Notes: generated from the letters alone by a model not told the origin. Shown: positions 42,888 to 52,155, numbered from the stretch's first letter. The stretch: DNA of 64,000 bases from Rhodococcus sp. BP22 (GCF_014281965.1 NZ_JACFTB010000002.1:186001-250000), one strand, 5' to 3'. Made by a program: numbers and translations.

Positions 42888-43679
42888 ATGGATCTGCAGC
42901 TGCACGGCAAGTCGGCTTTCGTCAGCGGTTCGACGCAAGGAATCGGCTACGCGATTGCACGAGCTCTCCTCCAGGAGGGAGCGTCGGTTGTCATCAACGG
43001 ACGCAGCGAGAGCAAGCTCGACGAGGCCGTCAGGCAATTGGGGCTCGAGGTTCCGGGCGCGACGATCTCCGGGGCCGTTGCAGACTTCGAAGATCCAACA
43101 GACGTTGGCAAGCTTCTGGAATCTCTCTGCGATATCGACATACTTGTCAACAACGTCGGCCTTTTCGAGCTCGCAACCTTCGAACAGATTTCCGACGAAG
43201 AATGGCAACGCTACTTCGACATCAACGTCATGAGCGGCGTCCGGTTGTCGCGGCACGTCTTGGGCAAGATGCTCGTAACCGGGTGGGGCCGGATCATCTT
43301 CGTCGGCAGCGAATCGGGGGTGAACATTCCAGCCGACATGGTGCACTACGGAGTAACGAAGGCCGGGATGCTCGCGCTGAGCAATGGCCTCGCCAAGCTC
43401 ACACGCGGAACCGAAGTAACCGTGAACACGATCCTCGGCGGGCCGACCTACTCCGACGGGGTCGCAGCCACTGTCACCCAGATCGCTAGAGCTCAGGCAA
43501 TGCCCGCCGATGATCTCAAGGCCGCCATCATCGGCGGCAACGCGACCTCACTGCTACAGCGGTTCATCGAACCTACCGAGATCGCCAATCTTGCTGTCTA
43601 CCTGGCAAGTCCACGGTCTTCCGCCACGAACGGTGCAGCACTTCGTGCCGACGGCGGTGTTCTGACAACCATGGTGTGA
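42888..43679 (+). CDS. SDR family oxidoreductase (MarR-controlled)
   Basis: A 263-residue short-chain dehydrogenase: VSGSTQGIGYA cofactor loop, NNVG motif, VGSESGVNIPADMVHYGVTKAG with catalytic Ser, Tyr and Lys all present. INGRSESK after the second strand suggests NADP use. ATG 42888 follows AGGAGAG. It lies behind the twin MarR operators, so is probably induced by a small molecule; the substrate is unknown. Confidence 0.9.
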   Translation: MDLQLHGKSAFVSGSTQGIGYAIARALLQEGASVVINGRSESKLDEAVRQLGLEVPGATISGAVADFEDPTDVGKLLESLCDIDILVNNVGLFELATFEQISDEEWQRYFDINVMSGVRLSRHVLGKMLVTGWGRIIFVGSESGVNIPADMVHYGVTKAGMLALSNGLAKLTRGTEVTVNTILGGPTYSDGVAATVTQIARAQAMPADDLKAAIIGGNATSLLQRFIEPTEIANLAVYLASPRSSATNGAALRADGGVLTTMV

Positions 43680-43709
43680 GGCCACCTCTCCACTCGGGCC
43701 GCTACATTC

Positions 43710-44351
43710 TCACGCGGGAACAGGGCGAGAAGGATCGACCGCAAGCCGGACGGCCAACAGCCCGAGAACTGTGCCCATCATGTAACGCTGCAACTTGATC
43801 CACGACGGCCGCGAGGACAGAAACATCGCGATCGATCCTGCAGCAAGCACGATCAGGGCGTTGACGGTCAGCCCGACCAGAATCTGTACGCCGCCGAGTG
43901 CCAGTCCTTGCAGCAGGATCGATCCTGCTGCAGGGTCGATGAACTGCGGAATGATCGAGATGTACATGACGGCCATTTTGGGGTTCAGCAAGTTGGTCAG
44001 CAGCCCCATCGTGAACAATCGAGTATTCGAATCATGTTGCAGTCCAGAAACTTCGAACACAGAACGGCTTCCACGCAACGCCGTCCACGCCAGCCAGGCG
44101 AGGTAGCAGGCGCCGGCGACCTTGATGACCGCGTACAGCGTCGGAACCGCAGCGAACATCGCTGCCAGCCCGAGGTTGGTCGCCACCACATAGACGACCA
44201 ATCCCACCCCGACGCCGCCGAGCGAGACGAGTCCAGCGACCCTGCCCTGAGAAATACTGCGCGACACCAAATACATCATATTAGGACCGGGGGTCAGAAC
44301 CATCGCCATAGCGACGGCGAACACCCCCGCAGCGGCCGTCATCGAAACCAT
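43710..44351 (-). CDS. LysE family translocator
   Basis: A 213-residue membrane protein of the LysE/RhtB amino acid exporter family with six hydrophobic helices and the signature VLTPGPNMMYLVSRSISQGRVAGLVSLGGVGVGLVVY near the start. LNPKMAVMYISIIPQFIDP in the middle is the second family motif. It exports amino acids or related metabolites; which is unknown. It converges with the SDR gene. Confidence 0.88.
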   Translation of the reverse strand: MVSMTAAAGVFAVAMAMVLTPGPNMMYLVSRSISQGRVAGLVSLGGVGVGLVVYVVATNLGLAAMFAAVPTLYAVIKVAGACYLAWLAWTALRGSRSVFEVSGLQHDSNTRLFTMGLLTNLLNPKMAVMYISIIPQFIDPAAGSILLQGLALGGVQILVGLTVNALIVLAAGSIAMFLSSRPSWIKLQRYMMGTVLGLLAVRLAVDPSRPVPA

Positions 44352-44420
44352 GGTTCAACGATCGCACCGGTCAACGACGTTGTATCGGGCCAGTTCTCGA
44401 GTCCTGGACCTCCAGCCGCA

Positions 44421-45011
44421 CTACTTCTTGCCGCCCCCGAGCAATCCACCGAGCAGATCGCCGATACCGCCACCGGAGCCACCGCCGAGAATGCCGCCGA
44501 GGAGTCCGCCCAGTCCGCCGCCGGATCCCGAACCGCTGGTCGCTCCGCCGAGGACGCTGCCCAGTAGGTCACCGAGACCGCCGCCACCCGAGCCACCCGC
44601 ACTCTGACCGCCGGTGTATTTCTTTGCCAGATAAGCCAATACGATCGGCGCAAGGATCGGCAGCACTTTGCTCACGAGGTTACTGTCCGCACCGCCGCTG
44701 ATTCCGCCGAGCGCGCTTGCTACGTCGTTCTTCTTGTCTCCGAAGACGTTCGACACGATCTTCGCACCGTCTGTCTCGTCCACCTGCTCGATGTCGACGC
44801 CGCCATCGAGCAATCCCGAAGAACTGTGCTGCTGGAGCGCATTCTCCAAGGACGCAGCACCTGCTGGGTCTTTGGCATTGGCTTCGAGGCCACCGACCAA
44901 TGTGGGCAGTGCCCGAGTGACAGCGGATTTCGCCGTCTCCTCGTCGACACCGAGTTTCGATGCAATCTGACCGATGGGAATCTGTGCGAGCAGTTCGTCG
45001 AGCGATGCCAT
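44421..45011 (-). CDS. DUF937 protein with Gly-rich tail
   Basis: A 196-residue protein. The first 120 residues fit DUF937 (ELLAQIPIGQIASKLGVDEETAKSAVTRALPTLVGGLEANAKDPAGAASLENALQQH...VSKVLPILAPIVLAYLAKKY). The tail is nearly pure Gly, Ser, Leu and Asp (GGGLGDLLGSVLGG repeated), a flexible or self-associating segment. ATG 45011 follows AGGTGG. Members are common in bacteria with unknown function. Confidence 0.82.
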   Translation of the reverse strand: MASLDELLAQIPIGQIASKLGVDEETAKSAVTRALPTLVGGLEANAKDPAGAASLENALQQHSSSGLLDGGVDIEQVDETDGAKIVSNVFGDKKNDVASALGGISGGADSNLVSKVLPILAPIVLAYLAKKYTGGQSAGGSGGGGLGDLLGSVLGGATSGSGSGGGLGGLLGGILGGGSGGGIGDLLGGLLGGGKK

Positions 45012-45056
45012 GAAGTCCACCTACCGAGCGTGGGCTCCCCCCGTTGGGAGCCGCGG

Positions 45057-45926
45057 TCAGTTCAGCGTAAGCGAATCCTCTATCACCTGGGCGAATGCCG
45101 CCATTCCTGCTGCAGTCGGGTGTAGTGGTGCTGCTCGGTTCAGGGGGAACACACCCTCGAGGTAGCGCTGATCGCCTGCTGCGCACGCGTCGTGACCGAC
45201 GCTGACGGGCCTGGTGTCGACGAAACTCGCACCGTGCTGCGCGGCCTGCTCGGCGAGAGCGTCGTTCATCGTGTCGATGCTCTGCTGCAGGTAGTCGGCG
45301 TCTCGGGCCCAGACCGGTTGAACTCCATAGCAACCGCCCGGCTGTACATAGGTTCCATAGCCGACTACGACGACATCCGCGTTCGGGGCGCGTCCCTTGA
45401 TGTCCTCGAAGACCTGCCCCCAGCGCGGGGCCGCCGCGGAGATCGCGTCGGCGAGCTTGTCGGTGCCGCCCTCGGTCAGAGCATCCCGACACGATCGCCC
45501 TGTCGGCTCCGGCGAGAAGTTGATGCACTGACGCGCCGTCGACACCAGATCCACGTCGTTGCCGCCGATGGTGATGGTCACCAGGTCCGTATCCGAAGAG
45601 AGCGCATCCAGTTGTACCGGCACCGACCCGCTGTCGGTGATCTGCTCGACCGTGGTGATGTTCTCGGACTTCGCGCCCGAACACGACACATCGGTGAACG
45701 ACGCGGCCCCGATCAAGCCCGCCAGGACGTGCGGATAGTTCTCGTCGGATTGCAAGCAGCCTGCGAATCCCACCTGGTCCGGGATCAGCGGTCCCGAAGC
45801 CGCAGAGTCACCGAGTGCGACGTAGTCGATGGCCGGAGGCAGTTCGGCGGGATCCTGTTCGGCGGGACTCTGGGAGCAACTCACCAGCGCGAAAGCTGCC
45901 AACAGACCCACTGCCACACGCCGCAT
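45057..45926 (-). CDS. SGNH/GDSL hydrolase lipoprotein
   Basis: A 289-residue exported enzyme. Signal peptide MRRVAVGLLAAFALVSC ends in the lipobox LVSC, so the Cys is lipid-anchored. SGNH blocks follow: block I ALGDSAASGP with Ser, block III IGGND, and the C-terminal HPTAAG with His. Six Cys may form disulfides. It resembles actinobacterial secreted esterases or lipases of the GDSL type. ATG 45926 is used; the frame extends to 46016. Confidence 0.88.
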   Translation of the reverse strand: MRRVAVGLLAAFALVSCSQSPAEQDPAELPPAIDYVALGDSAASGPLIPDQVGFAGCLQSDENYPHVLAGLIGAASFTDVSCSGAKSENITTVEQITDSGSVPVQLDALSSDTDLVTITIGGNDVDLVSTARQCINFSPEPTGRSCRDALTEGGTDKLADAISAAAPRWGQVFEDIKGRAPNADVVVVGYGTYVQPGGCYGVQPVWARDADYLQQSIDTMNDALAEQAAQHGASFVDTRPVSVGHDACAAGDQRYLEGVFPLNRAAPLHPTAAGMAAFAQVIEDSLTLN

Positions 45927-46067
45927 TGGATCGACGCTACGCCGGTTCGACGCCGTAGCCGGCCTCATCTCACACGAACCCCACAGCTTCATCCGCTGCC
46001 GTTCGGGCCGAATCACCGGTAGCGTCGACCGGGTTCATTGTCATCTCTATGGGAGGAAAGAACTCAC

Positions 46068-46172
46068 ATGATCACGAATTTCATCAATCTCATTCTCGGC
46101 GGCGTCAGCTCGGCCTCCGCCGGCAGCAGCGGCTTCGAACTGGCTCCGGGCGTGCTCCCCTTCGGTCTGTAA
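46068..46172 (+). CDS. Small hydrophobic peptide (34 residues)
   Basis: A short frame with a strong ribosome site (GGGAGGAAAG, 8 bases before ATG). It begins MITNFINLILGGV, continues SSASAGSSGFEL and ends LPFGL: an amphipathic hydrophobic start, then a Ser/Gly-rich and Pro part, with no signal peptide. It lies alone between the divergent lipoprotein and MBL-fold genes. I do not recognise it; short envelope porin-like or membrane-acting peptides of corynebacteria have similar size, but the sequence alone does not link it to them. Confidence 0.5.
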   Translation: MITNFINLILGGVSSASAGSSGFELAPGVLPFGL

Positions 46173-46203
46173 CCGCGAAGACCTGTAGACCGAGAAGACA
46201 AGA

Positions 46204-47067
46204 TTGTCTCGTTCTTTCGGTGACGACTACCCGATCTGCGTGACCTGCGGCGTTCAGTACCCACTGAGCGCCGCAGCTTCGCCCGACCCAGCGGCTGCTC
46301 ACTGCTTCATCTGCGAGGACGAGCGCCAGTACGTGGGGTACGACGGTCAGCAGTGGACGAGTCTCGGCGAACTGAGACTTCTGGGCCACACCGTCGAGAT
46401 TCGGGAAGAAGTGCCCGGCCTTTGGGGGATCGCGACGTCTCCGCACCTTGCCATCGGTCAACGAGCGCTTCTGGTGCCGGGAGACGACGGCAACGTGCTG
46501 TGGGATTCCACGACGTACATCGACGATGCCGCGGTCGAGCGAATCACGGAATTGGGAGGAATCTCGGTGATCGCACTGTCGCATCCGCATTACTACAGTT
46601 CGATGGTCGAGTGGAGCCGAGCATTCGGTGACGCGCCGATCTACGTGCACGAACGCGATGCGCAGTGGATCCCGAGGAACGACAACGTCGTCCTGTGGTC
46701 CGGTGACACACATGAGGTGCTTCCCGGACGAACTCTGATCAATGCCGGAGTTCATTTTGCCGGCGGCACGGTCATGCACTGGGGTGACGGCGTCGATGGC
46801 AGTGGCGCCCTGTTCGCCGGGGACATCTTCACTGTGGTGGCGGACCGTCGCTGGGTCGGATTCATGTACAGCTATCCCAATCTCATCCCCGAGCACCCCG
46901 AGACCATCAGGAAAGCTGTCGATCTGGTTCGGCGCTTCCCGTTCGGATCTCTGTACGGCGCCTGGTGGGATCGAATCATCACCACCGACGCCCACGATGC
47001 CGTAATCCGCTCGGCGCGAAGGTACTTCGAACACATCGGAGCATCGTTGGATGGAATGCACCTCTAA
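46204..47067 (+). CDS. MBL-fold-like hydrolase with N-terminal zinc ribbon
   Basis: A 287-residue protein. The start has a metal-binding pair, CVTCGVQYP and CFICEDERQYVGYDGQQW, a zinc-ribbon-like segment. The rest follows the metallo-beta-lactamase fold: LLVPGDDGNVLWDSTTYID, SHPHYYSSMVEW (the HxHxxH region is present as HPHYYS), HFAGGTVMHW and FAGDIFTVVADRRW. The metal His set is degenerate, so activity is uncertain. TTG 46204 is the likely start by the frame. It follows the 34-residue peptide by 31 bp. Confidence 0.7.
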   Translation: MSRSFGDDYPICVTCGVQYPLSAAASPDPAAAHCFICEDERQYVGYDGQQWTSLGELRLLGHTVEIREEVPGLWGIATSPHLAIGQRALLVPGDDGNVLWDSTTYIDDAAVERITELGGISVIALSHPHYYSSMVEWSRAFGDAPIYVHERDAQWIPRNDNVVLWSGDTHEVLPGRTLINAGVHFAGGTVMHWGDGVDGSGALFAGDIFTVVADRRWVGFMYSYPNLIPEHPETIRKAVDLVRRFPFGSLYGAWWDRIITTDAHDAVIRSARRYFEHIGASLDGMHL

Positions 47068-47207
47068 CTGTACGGCGGAGACACAGCCGTTCTGGTAGAC
47101 GACGTTCGACACGGTTTTCTCCACCGACGTGCCCGATGGCCACGACCACAGCTACGGGGCTGAGCAGCCGAGAGTTTCAACCATCCTGACGCGGGTAAGA
47201 AATTGCA

Positions 47208-47372
47208 ATGACTGGAAAACACGCAAAGACGCCACATACCGAGACCACCGAAAAGGGTGCCGAAGGCGCTCACACGGACGTGCAGTCGGATCCCGCGGCC
47301 GGCCAGGATTCAGGTGACTGGTCGGGTGAAGGTGGCGCAACCACCGACGGTCCCGCCACCGACACCGAATGA
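47208..47372 (+). CDS. Small acidic hydrophilic protein (54 residues)
   Basis: A 54-codon frame from ATG 47208, rich in Gly, Asp, Glu, Thr and Ala (KTPHTETTEKGAEGAH, GDWSGEGGATTDG), with no hydrophobic segment. The ribosome site is weak (GGGTAAG). The composition suggests an unstructured protein, but low complexity could also arise by chance. Confidence 0.4.
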   Translation: MTGKHAKTPHTETTEKGAEGAHTDVQSDPAAGQDSGDWSGEGGATTDGPATDTE

Positions 47373-47381
47373 ATTGACGTA

Positions 47382-47654
47382 TCAGCCCCGGTGACGGGCG
47401 GCTCGTTGGACCAGCCGAACGTCGCCGGGCGCGACAACTTTTTCGACCTCGGTGGGTTCGGTGAACCAACTACCGTCGACGTCGAATACCACGAGAAGGT
47501 CGGTCAGCCAGTCGACCTCGACGACCGTGCCGATCGATCCCGCAGGCACTCCGCTGCGCCACGCTCGTATCCCCAAGTCCCGCAACGCGATAACGGTGTC
47601 GCCTCGCACGAATTCGCCCTGACTGTCCTCGCTGTGGTCTACCGAACTATCCAT
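47382..47654 (-). CDS. Small beta-rich hypothetical protein
   Basis: A 90-residue protein with an SH3-like pattern of alternating hydrophobic strands: GEFVRGDTVIALRDLGIRAWRSGVPAGSIGTVVEVDWLTDLLVVFDVDGSWFTEPTEVEKVVAPGDVRL. The G-x-V-V-E-V and V-V-F-D-V strands resemble DUF4926-type domains. No catalytic residue is seen. It converges with the 54-residue frame. Confidence 0.65.
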   Translation of the reverse strand: MDSSVDHSEDSQGEFVRGDTVIALRDLGIRAWRSGVPAGSIGTVVEVDWLTDLLVVFDVDGSWFTEPTEVEKVVAPGDVRLVQRAARHRG

Positions 47655-48091
47655 GGCCCCCCGACCCAAATGCGCAGCCCCCGTTGACGGGACCGACTAT
47701 GCCGATAAGTCAACAGCAACACCACACACTCTTTCAAGCGGTGAGCGCCCCGGTTGCATCGCACATATTCGACGGCAAGCCCAGTTGTTGCGTGTAAACA
47801 AGTTCCTGGTCGCTGATTTGGGAAGCACCGTGCTCCGGGATTGCGATCGACCTACAAGCACGCACTCCCCGCTGTTTCGTAGGGAAGATAGCTTGTGAGT
47901 CATCTTGAACGCGTAGCTCATCGACAAAACGGTGCGCGACATTGCGGTTTCTGAACCTCGTCACCGACGAAAATTGTCCGCAGCAGGATGGTTCCGCGCG
48001 CGCTCTGGCGATCCTGGGCTAATCTCGCAGTCGGCGGATGCCCGATTGCCTCCGCCGCGCCGGCGCCGCACACGAAAGGGGAAACCTTCGC
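47655..48091. other. Gene-poor stretch before the second GGDEF/EAL gene
   Basis: About 437 bp with only short frames lacking ribosome sites or protein-like composition. I see no terminator with a T-run, riboswitch or strong promoter; the leader of the downstream gene, including its AAAGGGG ribosome site, is at the right end. Confidence 0.5.
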
Positions 48092-50368
48092 ATGGACTCG
48101 AAGGTTCTTCCGATGCACCAAGTGCTGGCCGGTCTACCCAAATTGGTGGGCATTTCTTCAGCGGTCGTCGCCAGTAGTGTTCTTTTCTTCCGCGGTGACT
48201 CCTCGGTTCGCTCGATCGTCATGGCCGCGTTCGCGTTGTCAGCGATCGTCGCCATCAGTGTCGGTATTCGTCGATACAAGCCTGCCGATGCCACGTCGTG
48301 GTGGTGCCTGTTCGGCGCATCTGGACTTTTTCTGGTCGGGGTCGGTCTCCGCGGCGACCCGACGGTCTATCCGGGCGGTGTCACCGCACTGTCCAATGCA
48401 CTGACGCTGGGTGGCTACTGCCTGATCGGGACGGCGCTGGCGCGATGGGTGCTCGAACGACGATCCAGAGACGACATCACGCCGCTCATCGATGCCGGGC
48501 TCATCTCGGTCGGCACCCTTTTCGTGTCGTGGGTGGTGCTGATATCCCCGTTGCTCGACGGCTCCGTCAGTACGGCTGCCGCGATCGCCAATGGGGTATA
48601 TCCCGCAATCGACGCAGGCATGATCACGCTCGTGACGTACCTGCTCGTCTCGTCCACGCATCGCAATCGTGCGCTTCGCCTTCTTCTCGTGGCCTTGCTC
48701 GCAATATTAGTCGGCGACCTTGCTTACGCCCAGTCCCTCTCACGCACGGTTCCGTTGTCGCCGGGACTACTGGACGGAATCTACCTATTCGCCTACGCGT
48801 CACTTGCTCTTGCGGCTCTCAATCCGCAGATGGCGACGATGTCGCATCGACAGAATTCCCCTCCTCTGCACAGTCGCCGTCGGGTGCTGTTCGTCGTCGC
48901 ACTGCTGGCGGTGTGCGCAGCCACGTTGGTTCTCGGATCCTCGATCTCGACGGTCGACCTCGTGGTGCGGTCGGCGTTGCTCTCGGTACTGCTGATCGGG
49001 ACGTTCTTACGTGGCGAGCGCGCCATGAGCCTCGTTCAACGCAGTGAGGACGACGCCCGATACCGCGCGGCCCACGACACGCTCACGGGGCTACCGAACC
49101 GAACGATGCTCGACGAGCAGTTTGCTCGATTGGCTCTCGCAAGTGGACGTGGGCGAATCTTCATCCTGTTCGTCGACCTCGACAACTTCAAGACTGTCAA
49201 CGATTCCTACGGTCACCGTGTTGGCGACGAGATGATCGCTGCAGCTGCCCATCGGATCCGCGCGACAGTACGGTCCTCGGACACCGTGGTGCGGTACGCA
49301 GGTGACGAGTTCATCGTTATCGGTCGATGCACTCGTCCCGAGATGGAGGAGGTGGCGCGTTCGGTGATCGAGCGGATCTCCGAGCCGTTCGTACTCAGCG
49401 TTGCCACCGCGTACATCACTGCTTCGGTCGGGATTGCCGCCGCCGACAACCGTCCAGGCGATCTGGACGATCTCCTCCGCGAGGCCGACCTGGCGATGTA
49501 TCACGCGAAGTCGCTAGGTGCCTCCCGCTTCTCCTTCTTCGACGAGTCGTTGCGCGCGTCCTCGATCGCAGCGATCGAAACGGCAACTGCCCTACGAGGG
49601 GCGACCCGACGCGGTGAATTGGTCGTCCACTATCAACCGATCGTCTCGACGTCCTCACGAAGCACCGTCGTCTACGAGGCGCTGGTGCGATGGAACCGTG
49701 ACGGTCGTTTACGGTCACCCGTCGAGTTCGTGCCGATAGCGGAATCCACGAATCTGATCGGTGAGATCGGGGCCTTCGTTCTGCGCACAGCTCTACAGGA
49801 TCTGAACGCGCTTCGGGCAGCCGGACAAAACGTCACGATGTCGGTCAATATCTCCTCGGTTCAACTCCGCGACGACTCGTTGCCGAAATTGGTTTCCGAC
49901 ATGCTGGAAGAGTATGGCCTGTGCGGTGCCGATCTTGCTCTCGAAGTCACCGAGACTGCACTTATCGACGACGTCTTCGCTGCCAAGAAGATCCTCGACG
50001 AACTTGCGGCGATGGAAGTGTTGATCGTTCTCGACGACTTCGGCGTCGGGTACTCCTCGCTCAGCCGACTCCGCGAACTTCCCATCGCCCTGCTCAAGAT
50101 CGATCGCTCCTTCGTCTCCGAGATCGGCACCAGCGAGTCCGCGAATTCACTCGTCGCCGCCATTGCAGCGATGGCGCGGGCGCTGCCTGTGTCCATCGTG
50201 GCGGAGGGCGTCGAAACCGAGGAACAAGCGCGCGCGGTGGAGGCTCTGCATTGCCGTTTCGCGCAGGGATACCTCTACGGGCGGCCGGCGCCACTCGAAC
50301 ACTGGCTACAGACCACGCTCGCCGCGGCGCACCCGGTCGGTGTCGACTTGTCGAATACCGTCGAATAG
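48092..50368 (+). CDS. GGDEF/EAL domain protein (intact motifs)
   Basis: A 758-residue membrane c-di-GMP enzyme. The first 330 residues hold eight or nine hydrophobic helices. The GGDEF domain (FILFVDLDNFKTVNDSYGHRVGDEM...VVRYAGDEFIVI) has AGDEF near 404-408, usually active. The EAL domain has YEALVRW near 528, SVNISSVQLR, EVTETALIDD, DDFGVGYSSLSRLRELPIALLKIDRSFV, AEGVETEEQ and GYLYGRP, all catalytic motifs. It could both make and break c-di-GMP. ATG 48092 follows AAAGGGG. Confidence 0.92.
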   Translation: MDSKVLPMHQVLAGLPKLVGISSAVVASSVLFFRGDSSVRSIVMAAFALSAIVAISVGIRRYKPADATSWWCLFGASGLFLVGVGLRGDPTVYPGGVTALSNALTLGGYCLIGTALARWVLERRSRDDITPLIDAGLISVGTLFVSWVVLISPLLDGSVSTAAAIANGVYPAIDAGMITLVTYLLVSSTHRNRALRLLLVALLAILVGDLAYAQSLSRTVPLSPGLLDGIYLFAYASLALAALNPQMATMSHRQNSPPLHSRRRVLFVVALLAVCAATLVLGSSISTVDLVVRSALLSVLLIGTFLRGERAMSLVQRSEDDARYRAAHDTLTGLPNRTMLDEQFARLALASGRGRIFILFVDLDNFKTVNDSYGHRVGDEMIAAAAHRIRATVRSSDTVVRYAGDEFIVIGRCTRPEMEEVARSVIERISEPFVLSVATAYITASVGIAAADNRPGDLDDLLREADLAMYHAKSLGASRFSFFDESLRASSIAAIETATALRGATRRGELVVHYQPIVSTSSRSTVVYEALVRWNRDGRLRSPVEFVPIAESTNLIGEIGAFVLRTALQDLNALRAAGQNVTMSVNISSVQLRDDSLPKLVSDMLEEYGLCGADLALEVTETALIDDVFAAKKILDELAAMEVLIVLDDFGVGYSSLSRLRELPIALLKIDRSFVSEIGTSESANSLVAAIAAMARALPVSIVAEGVETEEQARAVEALHCRFAQGYLYGRPAPLEHWLQTTLAAAHPVGVDLSNTVE

Positions 50369-50391
50369 GTGACCACCGCTTGCGATGGCCT

Positions 50392-51120
50392 TCAGACGAA
50401 CCGGTAGCCCATCCCGGTCTCGGTCAGCAGGTGGCGCGGATGCGACGGGTCGTCCTCGAGCTTGTGCCGTAACTGACCGAGATAGATTCGGAGATAGTGC
50501 GTTTCGCGCCCATGGTGCGGGCCCCACACGGTCTGCAGAATCTCCTTCTGGGAGACCAATTTCCCCTGGTTTCGGACGAGGAGTTCGAGCACGCCCCATT
50601 CGGTTCGAGTGAGGTGGATGTTCGCTCCGTGCCGCGCCACAGTTTTGGCGGACAGATCGACGGTGAACGAGTCGGTGACCACAACGGCCGCTTCCGCCGC
50701 ATGAGGTCCGCGTCGAAGAGCCGCGCGCAGACGCGCGAGCAACTCATCCATACCGAACGGCTTGGTGACAAAATCGTCGGCACCAGCATCGAGTGCCTCG
50801 ACAGTGTCGACGGAGTCGGTACGAGCCGAGAGAACGACGATCGGCACATCGGTCCATCCGCGCAAGCCGCCGATGACGTCGATCCCGTCGATATCCGGCA
50901 GACCGAGATCGAGGATCACGATCTCGGGATGGAAGTTCGCGGCGACTCGGAGCGCCTCGGCTCCGGATGCCGCCGTCACTACCTCGTAACCGCGCACGTT
51001 CAGATTGATTCGGAGTGCTCGCAGGATCTGCGGTTCGTCGTCCACGATGAGAACTCTGACTCGCGGCGTCGCCATCGAACCGCCGTCGGGAGTGACCTCG
51101 ACAGACACACCCTTGCGCAT
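50392..51120 (-). CDS. kdpE: KdpE-like response regulator
   Basis: An OmpR-class response regulator of 227-242 residues. The receiver domain has VLIVDDEPQ, IVILDLGLPDIDG with the phosphorylated Asp, and VTKPFGMDELLARLRAALRR. The winged-helix domain has LTRTEWGVLELLVRNQGKLVSQKEILQTVWGPHHGRETHYLRIYLGQLRHKLEDDP and ends LLTETGMGYRF, as in mycobacterial KdpE. ATG 51120 is used; 51075 is an alternative. No sensor kinase or kdpFABC genes are in the window, so it may be an orphan or work with a distant KdpD. Confidence 0.85.
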   Translation of the reverse strand: MRKGVSVEVTPDGGSMATPRVRVLIVDDEPQILRALRINLNVRGYEVVTAASGAEALRVAANFHPEIVILDLGLPDIDGIDVIGGLRGWTDVPIVVLSARTDSVDTVEALDAGADDFVTKPFGMDELLARLRAALRRGPHAAEAAVVVTDSFTVDLSAKTVARHGANIHLTRTEWGVLELLVRNQGKLVSQKEILQTVWGPHHGRETHYLRIYLGQLRHKLEDDPSHPRHLLTETGMGYRFV

Positions 51121-51201
51121 CCGTCGATCCCCTCGTCGCTTGTTGGGTCCAGCCGCTACCGGTACACCGTACTTCGAGCCGATGCCCAGCTCCACACGCC
51201 T

Positions 51202-52155
51202 ATGCCGGACGACCCGCACGTGAATACTCTTCGCTCTTCCACTACAGCCGATCCTGAGATCGAAACGAGACATTTGGGGCACTGCTCTCAGGTTGACGCT
51301 CTACAGTCGGATCCAGAAGTCAGGTCTGTATCGACAGAGAGATCCGCCATCAGCTATCCACACCACGCCGACACATCTCACCGAAGCCACGACCTGCGCC
51401 ACGCCGCTGCAGGAACTGCATGGATTCTCTCGTTCGCATATTTGTTGGCGGAGGTGTTCACGGCTGCTGCGTGGAACACGCCCTACAGCTTTGCCCAGAA
51501 CTCGATCAGCTCGCTGGGTGTGACGACCTGTGACGTCGATTCGTGCTCTCCGATGCACGACGTCATGAACTCGACGTTCGTAGTGCTCGGGGTATTGACC
51601 CTCATCGGCGCTCTCTTCTTGCATCGACACATCCGAAATGGTCGTTCGAAGAAGTGGATTCTCTCGCTGGCGGTTGTCATCGCCGTGAGCACTGCAGCCA
51701 CCGGACTGTTCCCGGCAAACGACGGAGCGCTCATCCATTGGACTGCGGTGTTGCCGGGGTTCGTGGCACGACATGTCGTGCTCGTACTGATCGCATGGCA
51801 CCTGTGGCACGAGAAGCGTTTGTTGGCGATCTGGTCGGCGCTGTGCGCATTCGTCGGAGTGCTCGGGGCAGTCCTCATGCTGGCGAAAGCGCTGCATTTC
51901 GGTCTCGGCGAGCGCCTTGCGCTCTACCCCTTGCCGACGTGGATGGCGGTCACCGGCACCGCGGTATTGCTGGCGTTGGCACGACGCACAGTGCTGCGGA
52001 ACGTCGACTTCTCGGTACGGGCGTTCGACCCGCGGATCTGGCCACGTGTCTGGATCGCCCCCACTGTCGACTGCCGTCGTGACCCGCGTCCGATCAGCGG
52101 CAAGCTCACGGTCCTGGCACCACCCAGCGTTGTCCGGGCGCACAGTACGGACTGA
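51202..52155 (+). CDS. DUF998 membrane protein
   Basis: A 317-residue protein (start 51202, or GTG 51220). The first 75 residues are hydrophilic and variable. Six or seven hydrophobic helices follow: GTAWILSFAYLLAEVFTAAAW, TFVVLGVLTLIGALFLHRHI, WILSLAVVIAVSTAATGLFPAND, HWTAVLPGFVARHVVLVLIAWHLWH and others. PYSFAQNSISSLG is typical of DUF998 near helix 1. The family is of unknown function. It is divergent from the KdpE-like gene. The basic tail after the last helix may be cytosolic. Confidence 0.78.
   Translation: MPDDPHVNTLRSSTTADPEIETRHLGHCSQVDALQSDPEVRSVSTERSAISYPHHADTSHRSHDLRHAAAGTAWILSFAYLLAEVFTAAAWNTPYSFAQNSISSLGVTTCDVDSCSPMHDVMNSTFVVLGVLTLIGALFLHRHIRNGRSKKWILSLAVVIAVSTAATGLFPANDGALIHWTAVLPGFVARHVVLVLIAWHLWHEKRLLAIWSALCAFVGVLGAVLMLAKALHFGLGERLALYPLPTWMAVTGTAVLLALARRTVLRNVDFSVRAFDPRIWPRVWIAPTVDCRRDPRPISGKLTVLAPPSVVRAHSTD

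Noticed and set aside
47653-47898. 81-codon plus-strand frame
   Set aside because: No ribosome site and mixed composition; overlaps the start of a more convincing minus-strand gene.
50497-51201. Upstream extension of the DUF998 frame
   Set aside because: It runs antisense to the KdpE-like gene and has no protein-like conservation; the real start is near 51202.
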